Below, one piece after another: positions 1 through 11,669 of a stretch of DNA of 64,000 nt (position 1 is its first letter; each line of letters begins with the position of its first letter). This DNA comes from Blakeslea trispora (Eukaryota; Mucoromycota; Mucoromycetes; Mucorales; Choanephoraceae), in the NCBI GenBank assembly GCA_025331445.1, contig JAIWNE010000011.1, positions 372,001 to 436,000 of the forward strand. Reading direction: 5' to 3'. The notes beneath the pieces are model-generated. The model made no database searches and had not been told where the DNA came from. It was given only the letters and a program-made list of their open reading frames with translations. The translations under genes were made by a program, and so were the position numbers.

Positions 1-33
1 TTTACATAGTATCTATAGACATCTAATACATAT

Positions 34-761
34 TTACTTGTTGCGAGCATAATATTCGTAGGCGAGTGAGTGGAAATCAGGAGGGAATGGTGAGGGAATT
101 TCTGAACGTCCAGGTCTAGAAACAGGTGATCTCAAAAATACTGTTTGACAGGTGTTGTAATTGACTTCAAGATATTCTGGAACAAACAAGAAAGGCTGTG
201 AATATGGCTTGGGTGTGAAGTCTAACTCTTGTCCCTTTTCACCCTTGAGGAATTGAATGGCATTAGGATCAACTGTAATAACATCACCATCTTTTAATTT
301 GTGAGAGGGATATCCCATCTATATACCAAGTGTTAGCGGACGAAATGGATTGTCATGCTATTTATGTTTACCTTCTTTCCATTCACCAATACTTTTCCGT
401 GCACACACAGTTGACGAGCAGCATATACAGAAGGACAAAAATTAGATCTAAAAACAACGAAGTCTAAACGACGTTCAAGTTCTGCAAAGGTAAGGACAGC
501 AACAGGAGGATGAGCTTGATTGGGGTCGAGAGAAGAAAGAACTTCAGGCAACTTGGGATCAAAGAACTTGTTCTTGAATTGACGCTCTGTTACTTCGTCA
601 CCGTGATAAGCACGAGTTTCTCTCTTGGCGATCCACTTTTGCTGGAAAAGAGTTTTGTTGTTCATGTTGGGCATCTCCTTTTGTGAGATGTTATACAAGT
701 TATACTTGTTCCAGGACATACGTCCCAACTTTCTGGTCAAACTATAGATGGGCTTTCTCAT
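34..761 (-). CDS. NAM9: Mitochondrial small-subunit ribosomal protein S4 (Nam9-like)
   Basis: Structural protein of the mitochondrial ribosome small subunit, bS4 family. Two exons, 761-372 and 318-34, are joined by a 53-base GT-AG intron at 371-319 in phase 0 and give 224 residues. The N-terminal part ([20 protein letters not shown]) is typical of fungal mitochondrial S4. The S4 RNA-binding fold follows at about residues 80-130, with the run [17 protein letters not shown] and then [17 protein letters not shown]. An upstream in-frame Met exists at 836, but family length favours 761. The gene is complete and ends close to the left window edge. The identification rests on the S4 motif and its basic context. 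Confidence 0.85.
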
Positions 762-1645
762 ATTAAGCTGTAAGTGAAGAACAAGGGGGGTCGGGCACTG
801 AACAGAAAAATCTTTTTTGGGTCTGACTGAGTCCAAATACGCAGGACAGAATTCAATTCAGCAAACAATCAAGTGTATTGTAGTGGCTTCACACCTCTTT
901 CAGCTTTAAAATTCGATGATCATACATCAAAAAAGAAAAGGATAACTATTCTCTTTGTTTTTGTTTGTTTTTTCCAACAATTTCTAACAACTAATGTCGA
1001 AAAGTCAAAGGTCGTTCAAAATAGAGGACAACTAGATAAATCTAGAGGCTGTTCTAGCTCTTGGATAGATGCGGACGATTGCCTGTCAAAACGTGATAAA
1101 AAGATCGTAGTGCATGAGTGTGAATGTATGTCAGAATGTGTAACCCCTTGAGGGTTTTCTTGAGCGGAACATCGACTGATTTAATTGTTCATATTTATTA
1201 CGAGTTTTCGAAGAGCGAAATAATATAAACAGAAAAACAAGGCATGATGATGCTTCTACACATGCTCGATTGATTAGACAGATAGGATATCTGTTGCTTC
1301 CAATGTACATTTGTCGCCTCCCCTGGTGAATTTAGACATCTTGAATGAAGAGAAAATAAAGAATTGTGAAAACAATGACCGGAACCCAAGATAACACTTG
1401 ACAGTGATTTCAGGGGTTCCGATAAAGTAACTTGCGCTTATGATGGATTTAGGGTAACATGAGCTTTATAAGGGTTCAGTGTCAGTGTTTCTGTCAAATG
1501 TTTTTGCATTCTAATCGCATTTAGAAAATGAGTGTTTTGTGTGCAACCTAAGGACACCCCCTTTTTTGATATATTTTTTTTATATTTCTGAAAACGTGAT
1601 GATTTTCTTTCTCTCCTCTTTCTTCTCCTTATCACATTGGCAAAT
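762..1645. other. Divergent intergenic region between mS4 and the sorting nexin
   Basis: About 880 bases lie between two divergently transcribed genes. A few short open frames occur on both strands, but none resembles a known protein or joins into a multi-exon model. The region presumably carries both promoters and 5' leaders. No convincing regulatory motif was recognised. Confidence 0.5.
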
Positions 1646-3261
1646 ATGAACTCTCAAATAGACCTTTTTATCACTCACGTCGACTATAGGCGAAAAGACC
1701 CTGTATTCTGGATTGATTTTACAGTAAGTTCATCAGAGCTGTCCTTGTCTTCACAATACTTATGCCTTTTAAACCCTTTGCTGTTATTATTGTAAAGACC
1801 AATTTGATCAAATATAAACAGAAGCGAAGACGAGTTCCTCGATACTATTCCGAGCTAGAGAAACTTCATGATCATCTATGTCTTACACTCGACGATGTGC
1901 TGATACCACCTTTGCCAGCCTGTCCTAGACCTCGACTGGATAAAGAAGGACATATTGTTAGCAGACAATGGTGGTATATGATCCGATTACCAAATGAAGA
2001 AAGGAAGCAGGAAGCCTGCGGCGACTATGTTGATGATGCTGTTGAACAAAGGATACAAAAATGGCTAAATAGAATAGCGGAACATGAAAGAGTGAAGTTG
2101 AGTGAAGGGCTTAGAGAATTCATCGAATCCGAAATAGGGGTAGGTAAGTGGTCCATCACGTCGTTTACGGCCTCAAGTCAACAGTTGTGATTCTACCTGA
2201 AGCTCATCCACGCAATATTAGTTTAGACCGAGCCTGAACAAGGCAACTTTGTATAAAGCAAGAAATAAGCAGGTTGTTATACACACATCGGAAGAAGATA
2301 TGGAACCCGAGTTTGGGTATTGCCTGAGGCAGCTAAGCACATTTGGTCAACATCTTCACCATCTATCTGTACATCTGGATAAGTTTGTTCAGCATCAGAC
2401 AGGTGAGACTTGCGACACACACACACACACATTTAGTTTTCTGTGATTCTAAAATGCGTTTCATTAGATTTCGCAAAAAGTTGGGCAGGATTATCAAGTG
2501 CTTGGGTTTCTTATGGGGGAACAGAGAGAAATCCAAACCTGTTTATGTAAGATCATGTTTCGTAAACTAAAGAAAGCAAGTATAAACTTTATTATCATAG
2601 TCTATACAAGTCGATAGCAAAAGGTTACTATCAGTTATTTGACATTGAAAGATCAGAGGTAAATACAGATCTTATTCATGGATGCTGCATAACTCATCAT
2701 GATCGTTTGTTGCCAGGCACTTGCTGTCAGTGATACATTAGGCGATGAGCTTAGCTATCAAGAAAAGAATTGCAAGTCAACACAAGTAATGAGCACTATA
2801 CTATTTTGCTGACTCGTTCAAACTAACATATTATTAGAATGCTATGCAGCGAAGGCTGAATGCATATTCTGCTTACCTATCTAGTAAAAAACATACAGAG
2901 TCAAGTTTGCGAAGTGTTGAAAGACTAAAATCATCCATCAATATTGATCGGGATCAAGCAAGCGAGGCTATTGCTACTTTAGAAGAAGTAATGATTACCA
3001 CGATTACTGAAAGACAGATGCGCTAATCAGACTTTCTCTGTTTAGGCTCGGTTTAAAGAAAAAGAAAACTTGCAAAAGTTCCAACGAATCGATGCAAATC
3101 TACGTCATGACATTGAACACAATTACAAAAAGCAAACAACACAAGACTTACTCAAAACCATCAAGGAATACGCTAAAAGTCAGCTCTATCTGGAAAAGAA
3201 GAAGCTAGCTATCTTTGAAGAAGTGATCCATTCTCATCTTGGCTCTAAATCATTACTGTGA
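1646..3261 (+). CDS. VPS17: PX-BAR sorting nexin, Vps17-like (retromer)
   Basis: Likely a retromer sorting nexin that binds phosphoinositides and tubulates endosomes. Eight exons fit with consistent phases: 1646-1723, 1798-2139, 2222-2402, 2468-2546, 2601-2658, 2717-2785, 2838-2987 and 3046-3261, for 390 residues. The PX domain covers roughly residues 5-150: VFWIDFT, then TNLIKYKQKRRRVPRYYSELEKLHDHL, and ESEIG/FRP at its end. The rest is a charged helical BAR-type region (SLRSVERLKSSINIDRDQA; ending FEEVIHSHLGSKSLL). The donor at 2140 (GTAGGT) is chosen over 2144 because it restores ESEIGFRP, a hallmark of the Vps17 PX end. It is somewhat shorter than yeast Vps17. Another SNX-BAR subtype is the main alternative. 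Confidence 0.75.
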
Positions 3262-3456
3262 TAGTAAAATAAACAAGCGCGAAGGAAATCAGTCCTTTTT
3301 GTCACTTTGGCTTCTGGGAATGAAAGCTAGCTGCATTTGAAGTTTTCAGGGGGATGCATGACAAAAAGGAAGAAAGAGGAGTGCACGCCCATCTTTTGTG
3401 CAGAACCTTAATTCTTTAGTGTATCACTAAACCTTTTTTTGTGCGTGTGTTGACAC

Positions 3457-3524
<68 letters not shown>

Positions 3525-4374
3525 ACCACTATCAAAACATCATATTTGCTGAACCAGCGATATGGTTCTACTAGTTTTATTTTCTTAATTTTCTGTAGGC
3601 ATAATTTCTAAGCTTGTATTGGTCTTGTCAGTGTCATCCTTTAAAAAAGAAGACAAAGGAAAGACGTACGATGACATTTTAGAAATAAAACAAAAAAATG
3701 CCGCCAATACTCTTTTTTTCTTGTAACACAGTCTTCAACCTTACAGATTAAGACCTGCTTGATAGGCAAGAGATGTAAAGTATCGATGGAGAGTATGGCT
3801 CAAATTTCATATTGCTGATTTTGTTTTTAATTGCATATCTGAATTCTTAATTGCTATTATTGGCCGACACGAGTTATACTGTTCTGCAGCCAACACATCA
3901 TCACTGCAGCTTTTGTAATGAATGCTTTGATTCTTGAGTGTACATGGCTGCCATTTGTTTAAAAGCTCACATTTTGTCTCTTATAAGTTTGTTTTAAAAG
4001 ATTCAAAAATTGGGGACACTGGATCTCGAATCATTTTTCGATTCTATACCATTGACAAAGCTTCATCCATCAGATTTCGATATGTCATGGCAGAGCCAAA
4101 GGCACCCTCAAACTGATTGTGTCTGATAAAACTTTCATAAAAATGCTGCCTAAATACATCTTAATAGTATTCGAACTAGCCCAATACAATTGATGCTCCT
4201 CAAAAAGAATTGTTTCTTTACTGGCTAAATGCACTATATGAATGAATATCTTTATCATTTCCAAAGGCCATGATTATAAATCCAGGTTGATTGTCTAAAT
4301 TTAAAGACAGAATATTTCAAAAAAAAAAGAGCAGTTCGCGTACTTTTTTTTTCCACTCTCTTTTCAAAATAAAA
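3262..4374. other. Intergenic region between sorting nexin and lumazine synthase
   Basis: AT-rich spacer holding one long CT microsatellite near its start. A 60-codon open frame at 3934-4116 has no recognisable similarity and no obvious partner exons, so it is not called. Multiple T-runs just upstream of 4375 look like the pyrimidine-rich leader of the next gene. Confidence 0.4.
3462..3519. repeat. (CT)n microsatellite, 58 bases
   Basis: Uninterrupted CT dinucleotide repeat of 29 units, followed directly by a T-run. It lies about 200 bases after the sorting nexin stop codon. On the other strand it is a (GA)n tract. Confidence 0.97.
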
Positions 4375-5028
4375 ATGAGTGAAAAGACTTTCCAAAAAGG
4401 TGTTTCTGCACCCAAAGTTAAATTAGATGGCTCTGGCCTTCGTGTTGCTATTGTTCATACTCGTTGGAATTATGCTCTTGTTGACTTGCTTTACAAGAAG
4501 GTTTATGACACCTTAGTTGAACGTTACAATGTCAAGCCTGAAAACATTCACACCGTAAGTATTCTGGATCGCAAAGAAGAGAATGAATAAAAGAGTAGAA
4601 GTACTGATCATGTCAAAAAGGATACTGTTTCTGGTTCTTATGAATTACCTATGGCAGCCAAGCAATTGATTGAACTCTCTCAATCTCAAGCTTCTCAAAC
4701 CGCCAACGATTTATTAGGCTCACCCGCTATTGGCACTGCTGCTGCCAAGTCAAGCGACCGAAAGACTGGTCCTTTTGATGCTGTCATTTGTATCGGTTTA
4801 GTAATCAAGGGTGGAACTGCTCATTTTGAATATATCTGTGATGCTGTTACTCATGGTATTATGCGAGTTCAGTTGGATACCGGCGTTCCTGTTGTTTTCG
4901 GTGTTTTGACTTGTTACAATGACGAGCAGGCTATTGCTAGATCTTCTACTGAAGAAGGTTTCCATCATGCTGAAGAATGGGCAGCTGCTGCTATTGAATC
5001 AGGCTTGAGAAAGTACCAAAAATTGTAA
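4375..5028 (+). CDS. RIB4: 6,7-dimethyl-8-ribityllumazine synthase
   Basis: Penultimate step of riboflavin synthesis: condenses 5-amino-6-ribitylaminouracil with 3,4-dihydroxy-2-butanone 4-phosphate. Two exons, 4375-4554 and 4621-5028, joined by a 66-base intron in phase 0, give 195 residues. Visible family motifs are [20 protein letters not shown] near residue 25, [14 protein letters not shown] around residues 63-76, and [40 protein letters not shown] Ser/Ala-rich insertion ([19 protein letters not shown]...) lies between the ELP and IKG motifs, as in fungal members. The first Met after the pyrimidine-rich leader was chosen as start; an upstream in-frame Met at 4291 would add low-complexity sequence. 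Mitochondria and secretion signals are absent. Confidence 0.95.
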
Positions 5029-5516
5029 TGAGAATCGTGTTTTTTGTGTTCAATAAATCAATAATATAGAAGGAGAAAGCTGTCTAACATCGTCTGTATG
5101 TTGCCATAGAAATAGAAGAAACATACTGTGTTCCTCAAATGACTCTAAAGGAAGCCATAGCTCGGTATGATGTTTCGCTATACCCTTGTTCCCATATTCG
5201 CGAAACAAACTATATGTAATATAGCCAACTCAGCCCAAGTCCCTTTTTTGTTTTTCTCTTTTTTTTCTTAGTCATATTTAAAGCCCATATTTTTATCCTT
5301 TGCGTTGTGGAATTGTATCAAATACTTATTCAAGAAAAAGAGAACGAGAAAAAAATAATAGGTAGCTTAGTTTCTGGTTCCCAAAGAAAGTCCTTTAAGT
5401 TTTGGACTCTCTGGTGGAAACAGAATCTAGCAGTTGAGGCAACTTATTCTCGGTAAAAAATCATCCGGTGAATTATAATTTCTCTCTTTTTCTTCTATTT
5501 ATTTTCTCTATCAGAC
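5029..5516. other. Intergenic spacer
   Basis: About 490 bases between lumazine synthase and the transporter, on the same strand. It contains several T-runs and no supported open frame. Presumably the 3' end of the first gene and the promoter of the second. Confidence 0.4.
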
Positions 5517-7215
5517 ATGGATGAAGATACGCCCTTGATCGACTCAGGCTTGAAAAAGAAGGGTTCCTCATGGTTCCCTATTGTATCTATGTTCCTAATT
5601 GCTTTCTCTGGAAGGTAAATATATGCTGGTGCCCTATTTTGTCGCATTTTTTTTTTATCAACTAGTGTTGTTTGTGATAGTGCTTTGCTTGCTCCACATG
5701 TGCAATTCTATACAGAAATATTTTGCTACATGTAAGATAATAAGAAAATTCGATATCTTATCCCACTAATTCTTCTGAGAGCAGACATTATGGTAGAAGC
5801 GATATCTCTATCCAAGACTGTTCTATTCCACCAGTTCAAAAGATGGTATCAAGAGCTCAGGCAATGATTATGTTTTTGACATACGCATCTAGTAAATTTA
5901 TTGTTTTGCATAATCAAATACCAAAAACGGACAATTTATTGTTTTCGGTTATGTAGCACTACTAAGTGCAAGCTTATATGGGCGTTTATCAGATCGAAAG
6001 GGACGTGTCATCGTGCTACGTATATCCACATTGGGAGCTTTGATCTATGTTGCTTGCGACCTGGTCACTGCAGCTTACTACAAATCAATTGGAATTGGAT
6101 TGATGTTTGTAGGCCCCTTGGTGCGCGGTATTTTAGTAGGCGAAAGTGTATTGATGGCTGCTGTGCAAGCTTATATCGTTGATTGTACTTCAAAATCTTC
6201 GCGAACAATAGTCTTTGCCAGATTGATGGCAAGCCTATTCATTGGCTCATCCATAGGTCCTTTTATGAGTAGCCAATTGCTTAAAGTAAGAAAAAAAAAG
6301 AACAAATCAAACATCCATGTATCACTACTGCAAAACTAACTAGATTTGTCTTTACTTGAGCAGCACACAGGGAATATCATTCATGTATTTTATTTTGTGC
6401 TTTTTATAGATTTTGCAAATGCTATCTATACCAACTTCTTTATTCCAGAATCAAAGCCATTATCTCAAGCTCAGCAAGCAAATCAAATATTGAAAAACAA
6501 CTCGCTACTTTCACACATAAATATCTTTTCAGCATTAAAAATAATTACTAAAGATCATCCTACTCATATGGCACGTCATGCATTGTTATGGATTGTAATA
6601 GCAGACTTTTTACTAGCACTAATTCGACGACCACCTACACTTATTTACGCTATGCTGAAATTTAAGTGGACTGCCTATGAAGGAAGCCTTTATTATACGT
6701 ATGCTTCACTTATGAAGTTGATGATCATGGTTTGTGTTTTACCGCTGCTGTCCAAATTATTCAAGAAAGAAACCTTCAATTTCGATATATGGATGGTGCG
6801 AATTGGTATTGGCATAGATGCTGTATGCTTGGCTTTATCAGGTATTGCTTCTAACACTGTCATGTTTGCTACTGCTGGTATGCTTCAAAGTTTCTCTATG
6901 TTAGCGCAGCCCTCCATCCGTGGACTGCTCACTACTATGGTTAATGCAAATCAGGTAGGCGAGTTACTAGGCGCCATAGCAATACTGGATTCTGTAGCAA
7001 GTAAGAAAAATTATGCAATGTCATTTCACTAGAATGAAAAGTAACGTAGTCAACATCTTTTTCTTACAGGTATCATTGCTCATTTAAGCATAAACACCTT
7101 GTATAGCTTAACAGTTTCATCCATGCCTAACTTAACATTCTTTGTTTGTGCACTGATTGGATTGTGTTCATGCTCTGCAGCATTTCTTGTCAAGAAAAAA
7201 GAAGCTATGTCTTGA
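5517..7215 (+). CDS. Major facilitator superfamily transporter (TetA/HIAT-like)
   Basis: Membrane transporter of unknown substrate. Six exons close in frame: 5517-5614, 5681-5731, 5785-5891, 5957-6285, 6364-7000 and 7070-7215, for 455 residues. After a short acidic start (MDEDTPLIDSG) the first helix begins with WFPIVSMFLIAFSG. The MFS loop-2-3 signature is clear as LYGRLSDRKGRVIVLRIS. Many further hydrophobic segments follow, consistent with about 12 helices. A luminal/extracellular loop after helix 1 carries two cysteines (CYIHYG and QDCSIPP). The nearest general resemblance is to fungal multidrug or HIAT1-like carriers, but the sequence does not decide substrate. Introns are 53-78 bases. 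Confidence 0.8.
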
Positions 7216-8343
7216 TAATTCAATCTCCTCAATTTTGGCTATTTTGACCATACATCAAATTAAACATACAAGAACACTTTTATGCGCAAACATTTTTGAG
7301 GTAGCTTCTTACATGCTGAGAGGCTAAAGTAACTTTGAGTCACAGAATATAAGAATTGAAACATCATTATCTTGAACTTTGGTTTTAGCATGAAGACACA
7401 CTTACATGTTTATTGGAAGAGATAGAGTCATTTAGTGTAGTCGTACTTTATGAACATCGTGAACTTTTGGGAATATTCGGGCATCTGGTTTCAAATCTTT
7501 GGAAATAATAAGCAAGCTTTCGAGTCATTTACTCCATCCTTATCTTGCTCCTCAAAGAACTAGAAACTATGGGCCATTCTATTTCTCTTTCTAGCGGCTA
7601 AATTTTATAGTCAATCTTTTTTTCATGCAGCATTAACATCATTCCATTCAATTGTTGACGTCAATGCATGTCATATACGTAACAATTGACAAAATCATAC
7701 ATAGCTCTTTATGATATCTAATTGCATAGAATGAATAGCATGTGTACTGTGTAATTCTTATTTAGTCTTTTCATTCTCACGAAGAGGTCAATTGTTACTA
7801 TCATGCGCCCCTTATGAGCTAGTCTTGTTTTCTTTCTTTCTGAGGTCTAGACTATTCTTCAATGATGTCGTGTCCCTTGTATATTATTTGTAATAGAGAA
7901 ACAAAAAACAGAGTAAAAATGCCAGAAAAACAATAGATTTATACGAGCATACACTACAAATAATTTCACCACACAAAAGTATGTTGTAGCAATGTACTTG
8001 GTTCAAGTTAAGCTTTATTCTATGATCGTTTTCATCTTTGCCAACAATGTAGTAGTAACTTATTGTTGCTCTTATGTATGAGCTATGTTTTCAGTTTATT
8101 TCTTTCCTTTTTACTTGTTTCCTGTTTTAATCTTTTAGCTACATACTATCTAACTGTACATCTTATACATATATAATTGGGCTCGCAAAGCACGTCTGGT
8201 TTCCTTTTTTTTTTCTTCTTATTTTACCTTTTCTCTTTTTCTGGTTATTAACCAGAAAACAAAAAGAGACAGAGAGATAAAGAGAGCCTAAAGCAGGTAA
8301 CAGCACAAACTTTCTTCGTACCTGAATGGCGTACGGGTGTGCG
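7216..8343. other. Convergent intergenic region
   Basis: About 1.1 kb between the transporter and the membrane protein on the opposite strand, holding both 3' ends. It is AT-rich and no open frame in it is supported. One stray TGCGCAAAC motif sits at about 7282, like those clustered near 29.9 kb. Confidence 0.4.
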
Positions 8344-9111
8344 TCATATTCTGGTGATGTAAAATAGACGTGTTGGAGGTATTGGAGATGTATTGATAAC
8401 AGAAGAGGGGCGCAAGCTTGAAGAAGGGGTAGTGGTGGTAGCTACAGCACTGGTAGCGACAACATGGGTAGCGACAACATGGGTAGTAGAAATATCAACG
8501 GATGTTGTCATTTTTGCTGTAGGAATACTAGAATGATGTGGATGTGTGCTGACAGTCGATCTTTTCAAGCCCATTAGAACGAATGCGGCAGCAATCAACG
8601 AGCCTATGATAATCATAAAGCCGGCAATAAGCCATGTCCTCAAGAGTCTTTTTGTTCTGTTACTTGTTGTAGCGACCATATAATAGCCGTCTCTCTTGCT
8701 TTCTCGATCTCTTGCATTTTGATCCCGTTGCCTTCGTTCTCTATTACTATACTCGGTATTCTTGCTAGCTTGTTTCTCTTCATCATCGACAACCCTTGTG
8801 TCCGTAAACAGTTCCAAGGCAACATTCTTCCCTCCAACACTTTCTTGCTGATTTTGTTCTTCATAAGCATTAATTTCTTTACAACTTTGTCGCTCTTCTG
8901 CGTTTGTTCTGCTTAGCTTCTGTATCAGACTATAAAACAAATGTCGTAACGAGCCCTTTGGATAAGTAGGTACTGTTGTAACATGTGAGATTGCATTTAT
9001 CTGCGTGATAGTTATGGTAGACGGTTCTTGCTTCATATTGCTTTCTGAAGGTGGTACAATGGTAGCGCTTGAAGACTTTCTTCCATTACTGTTTTGATAA
9101 TCGTCTGTCAT
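8344..9111 (-). CDS. Single-pass membrane protein with Ser/Thr-rich tail
   Basis: Not recognised as a known family. A single uninterrupted frame gives 255 residues. Residues 1-155 are polar and charged, with an acidic-basic stretch (SNRERRQRDQNARDRESKRD at about 122-141). One strong hydrophobic helix lies at residues 160-182 (WLIAGFMIIIGSLIAAAFVLMGL) after a basic KRLLR. The remaining 70 residues are Ser/Thr-rich with an HVVATHVVATSAVATTTT repeat, so they are probably exported and O-glycosylated. The topology suggests a cytoplasmic N-terminus and a short wall-facing tail, like fungal wall-sensor proteins, but there is no signal peptide or cysteine-rich WSC domain. Function cannot be assigned. 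Confidence 0.6.
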   Translation of the reverse strand: MTDDYQNSNGRKSSSATIVPPSESNMKQEPSTITITQINAISHVTTVPTYPKGSLRHLFYSLIQKLSRTNAEERQSCKEINAYEEQNQQESVGGKNVALELFTDTRVVDDEEKQASKNTEYSNRERRQRDQNARDRESKRDGYYMVATTSNRTKRLLRTWLIAGFMIIIGSLIAAAFVLMGLKRSTVSTHPHHSSIPTAKMTTSVDISTTHVVATHVVATSAVATTTTPSSSLRPSSVINTSPIPPTRLFYITRI

Positions 9112-10840
9112 GTCAATTATGAATATGCCAAGGTTGAGAAAGAATTGAGGAAGAAGAAAGAGAAAAAAAAACGAAGGAAAGTGAAAAATATAAAAAAGAT
9201 GCTTCAGCTATGAAGAATACAAAGAAGAGACGAGAAGCATTGTTTACTTTTCCGTGTGTCTAAACACAAATAACTAACACACGTCATTTGAAAGGACACA
9301 CTTTGCCGAATCATCAAAAGAGCCGACACTAAGCCGAAGACCCAAAAAAAAAAGTACTAGAAACAAGAACAAAGAAACAGAGAGAGAGAGGCAAGAAAAT
9401 AAGAAAGGGAAAAAAAAATTGTGATTTTAAACAGGACGAAGATCAAATAATTTCTGCAAATCAAAGCCTATACAAAAGTCTAAATCTTCAGTGCTAAGAT
9501 TCAATTACACTTCCCTTTTCACTATTCCTTTTGACAAAATTAAAACAAAAGCATGCAAAATGAAAGGAAGAGAAAAGAAAGTGCCATATAAAAGAGTCAA
9601 GTTCCGAAGTAAGAAAGGCACTCCAAGTTACAAGCTTGACTTTTGATACCATCTTTGTATCTTTTTTACTGTACTCAGGAAGGGAAAGCAAGGAAGAAAA
9701 AGAAGAGGAAATTGATATTGTATTGAATCACTAAAATAATACTCTGCAAGTAGCGCTAAGCAGAAGGAAAATAAAGCAATACAGAGATTGCAGTTGGGTG
9801 TATTTGCAATGAAAACAACTCAAAATGTATATGAAACCGTTGTGTACCGCATCAAAATGGATGGAGAGCTATTAACTAGTCATATATTAAAAGAATTACT
9901 TCCTATCCTAGATCAGTTAATCTCTCACTTAAGTTTACACCGTTTTATGCTATTGATGTAATTACGCATAATGGTTTGATATATACTGTATTTTATTAAC
10001 AAACATATAGTTTTAGTTTATAATTTTTTTTGCCAAGGGCTAGGTTCAAAGAAGGTAAAGGTTTGATAGGTTTTCTAGTCCATTTTTGAGTTCTAGCCAT
10101 ACCATGTATATCTAATGCCTGTATTATTCCACTGCTAATATACAAGCATTGTTGTGTATTGATTCACAGAAACATAATATGCATTCAAAATTGCTTTGGT
10201 TCGATATTAGTCCTCATATGAGCATATAAAAATAAATCTATAGCTCTACTCACTCTAGTTTGAAAAAGCTCTTACCAAAAACTTCATCAGAGACTGCTTT
10301 CTTTTGTAACTAGCAAGTGTACGGCTTTGAACAATGTTGTGGAAAACTATGTCCTACTGAAAGGCTAATTTGTAGCACAGTGACTAGAGATCAAGTATCT
10401 GTTGAAGAAAACGTTGTTAATATGATCTTTCGATAATCCCAAATTTATTTTAGAACCCACTCTTGAACAATACGCAATATTCAGTTTTGAATCATGACAT
10501 ACGAGAGTATTCTAAACATGATATACGAAGACTCTAAAGCAGATTTGATTTTGTATTGAACTAAAGTCATCTTTTTTCTTGAGTTACATGGCAGGTGTAG
10601 ACTTGAGACTTCTTCATCATACTGAAAGAAGCTTTTTTTGTATCGCCATATATTTTAAAGGTAGGAATGAAGAGCTCGAAATAAGCAACTCTTTCATCGT
10701 TTTGATAATATATGTGCACACACATGTATTTCAAGAGGAAGTCAACAATAGTAACTATTAAGAAACTCAAAAACGGCTGGTCAGGGATGATTCCTAAGTT
10801 TTCGTACATATTCTTCTCAGACCAATTTACGATTCTTGCA
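9112..10840. other. Gene-poor AT-rich region
   Basis: About 1.7 kb upstream of the membrane protein gene. It begins with A-rich and GA-rich tracts. Short open frames occur, for example about 50 codons from 9809 on the plus strand, but none is recognisable or supported by splice sites. Nothing firm is called. Confidence 0.35.
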
Positions 10841-10844
10841 ACTC

Positions 10845-11415
10845 AATCCATGACATCGAATCCCAAGTTTCTCAAGTTTTGAAAGTAATTTTGTTCTTGC
10901 ATTATAGCTTCATACTCAGCTTTGGCTTCACCGGATGCTTCTAATTCACAAGTGCTTACACATGTATCAAATAGAACCTGACAACAGATAGATATTCAGC
11001 TTGTATGCTAGGTTTTTGCAGCGAAATTGAATGTTTGGGAGGAGGTTGGAATCTGTATATTTTTTCTTTGACTTTACTATGAGCATTCGGTTGGGGCGTG
11101 CCGTTCTTTACAGTTACATTAGAAACTGTATGACTTATCTCTGATATTGAAAAGCCCAAAGTGTAAACATTGTTTTAGTTTTCTGCTTCTCATGTATCTT
11201 TTTAACTATAGAATGGATGGCTTACCACATCTGTAAAAAAATTAAAAAAAGCCTGTTCAATTTGATCAATACAGATACGCGACAATATCGTGATAGAATA
11301 CAAGTCTTTTCTCCAAGCTATTTCTCTTTTGCACATCATACAAACAAGTATAAGCGTTAATATAATTTTCTAAGCAATCATTAGCAAATAGATCATAGTT
11401 TACTAGATAGCTTTG
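10845..11415 (-). pseudogene. Cluster of open frames, possible degraded or unresolved gene
   Basis: Three protein-like stretches lie in order on the minus strand. At about 11410-11275 an open frame contains NYDLFANDCLENYINAYTCL and LVFYHDIVAYLY. At about 11150-10985 a basic, proline-rich frame contains KVKEKIYRFQPPPKHSISLQ. At about 10985-10845 a frame contains CELEASGEAKAEYEAIMQEQ and ends FQNLRNLGFDVMD before a stop. The composition looks coding, but I could not join them with canonical GT-AG introns in compatible phases. It may be a real small multi-exon gene I cannot resolve, or a decayed one. No family is recognised. Confidence 0.25.
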
Positions 11416-11669
11416 TTAACTTTGAGTGTAATGTATTTATTCTCATAATAATAAGAGAAAATAAAGGGTGGAAAAGAATGCTTTATTTCTCTTTTATCTT
11501 ATAAACTAGATTGGCCGCATTACTGATCAATGTACCCGTTGGCTGATTTATCGATCGTTTGTTTATTTCTTGTGTAGACTAGTCTATATCGATGTACGTC
11601 CTGATGATACAAAAAGTTTAAATTAAGAAAAGAAAAAAAGATTGGCATAGATCATTCACAATGTCTAGC

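Noticed and set aside
3934..4116. 60-codon open frame in the gap before lumazine synthase
   Set aside because: No recognisable similarity, no partner exons and no supported start context.
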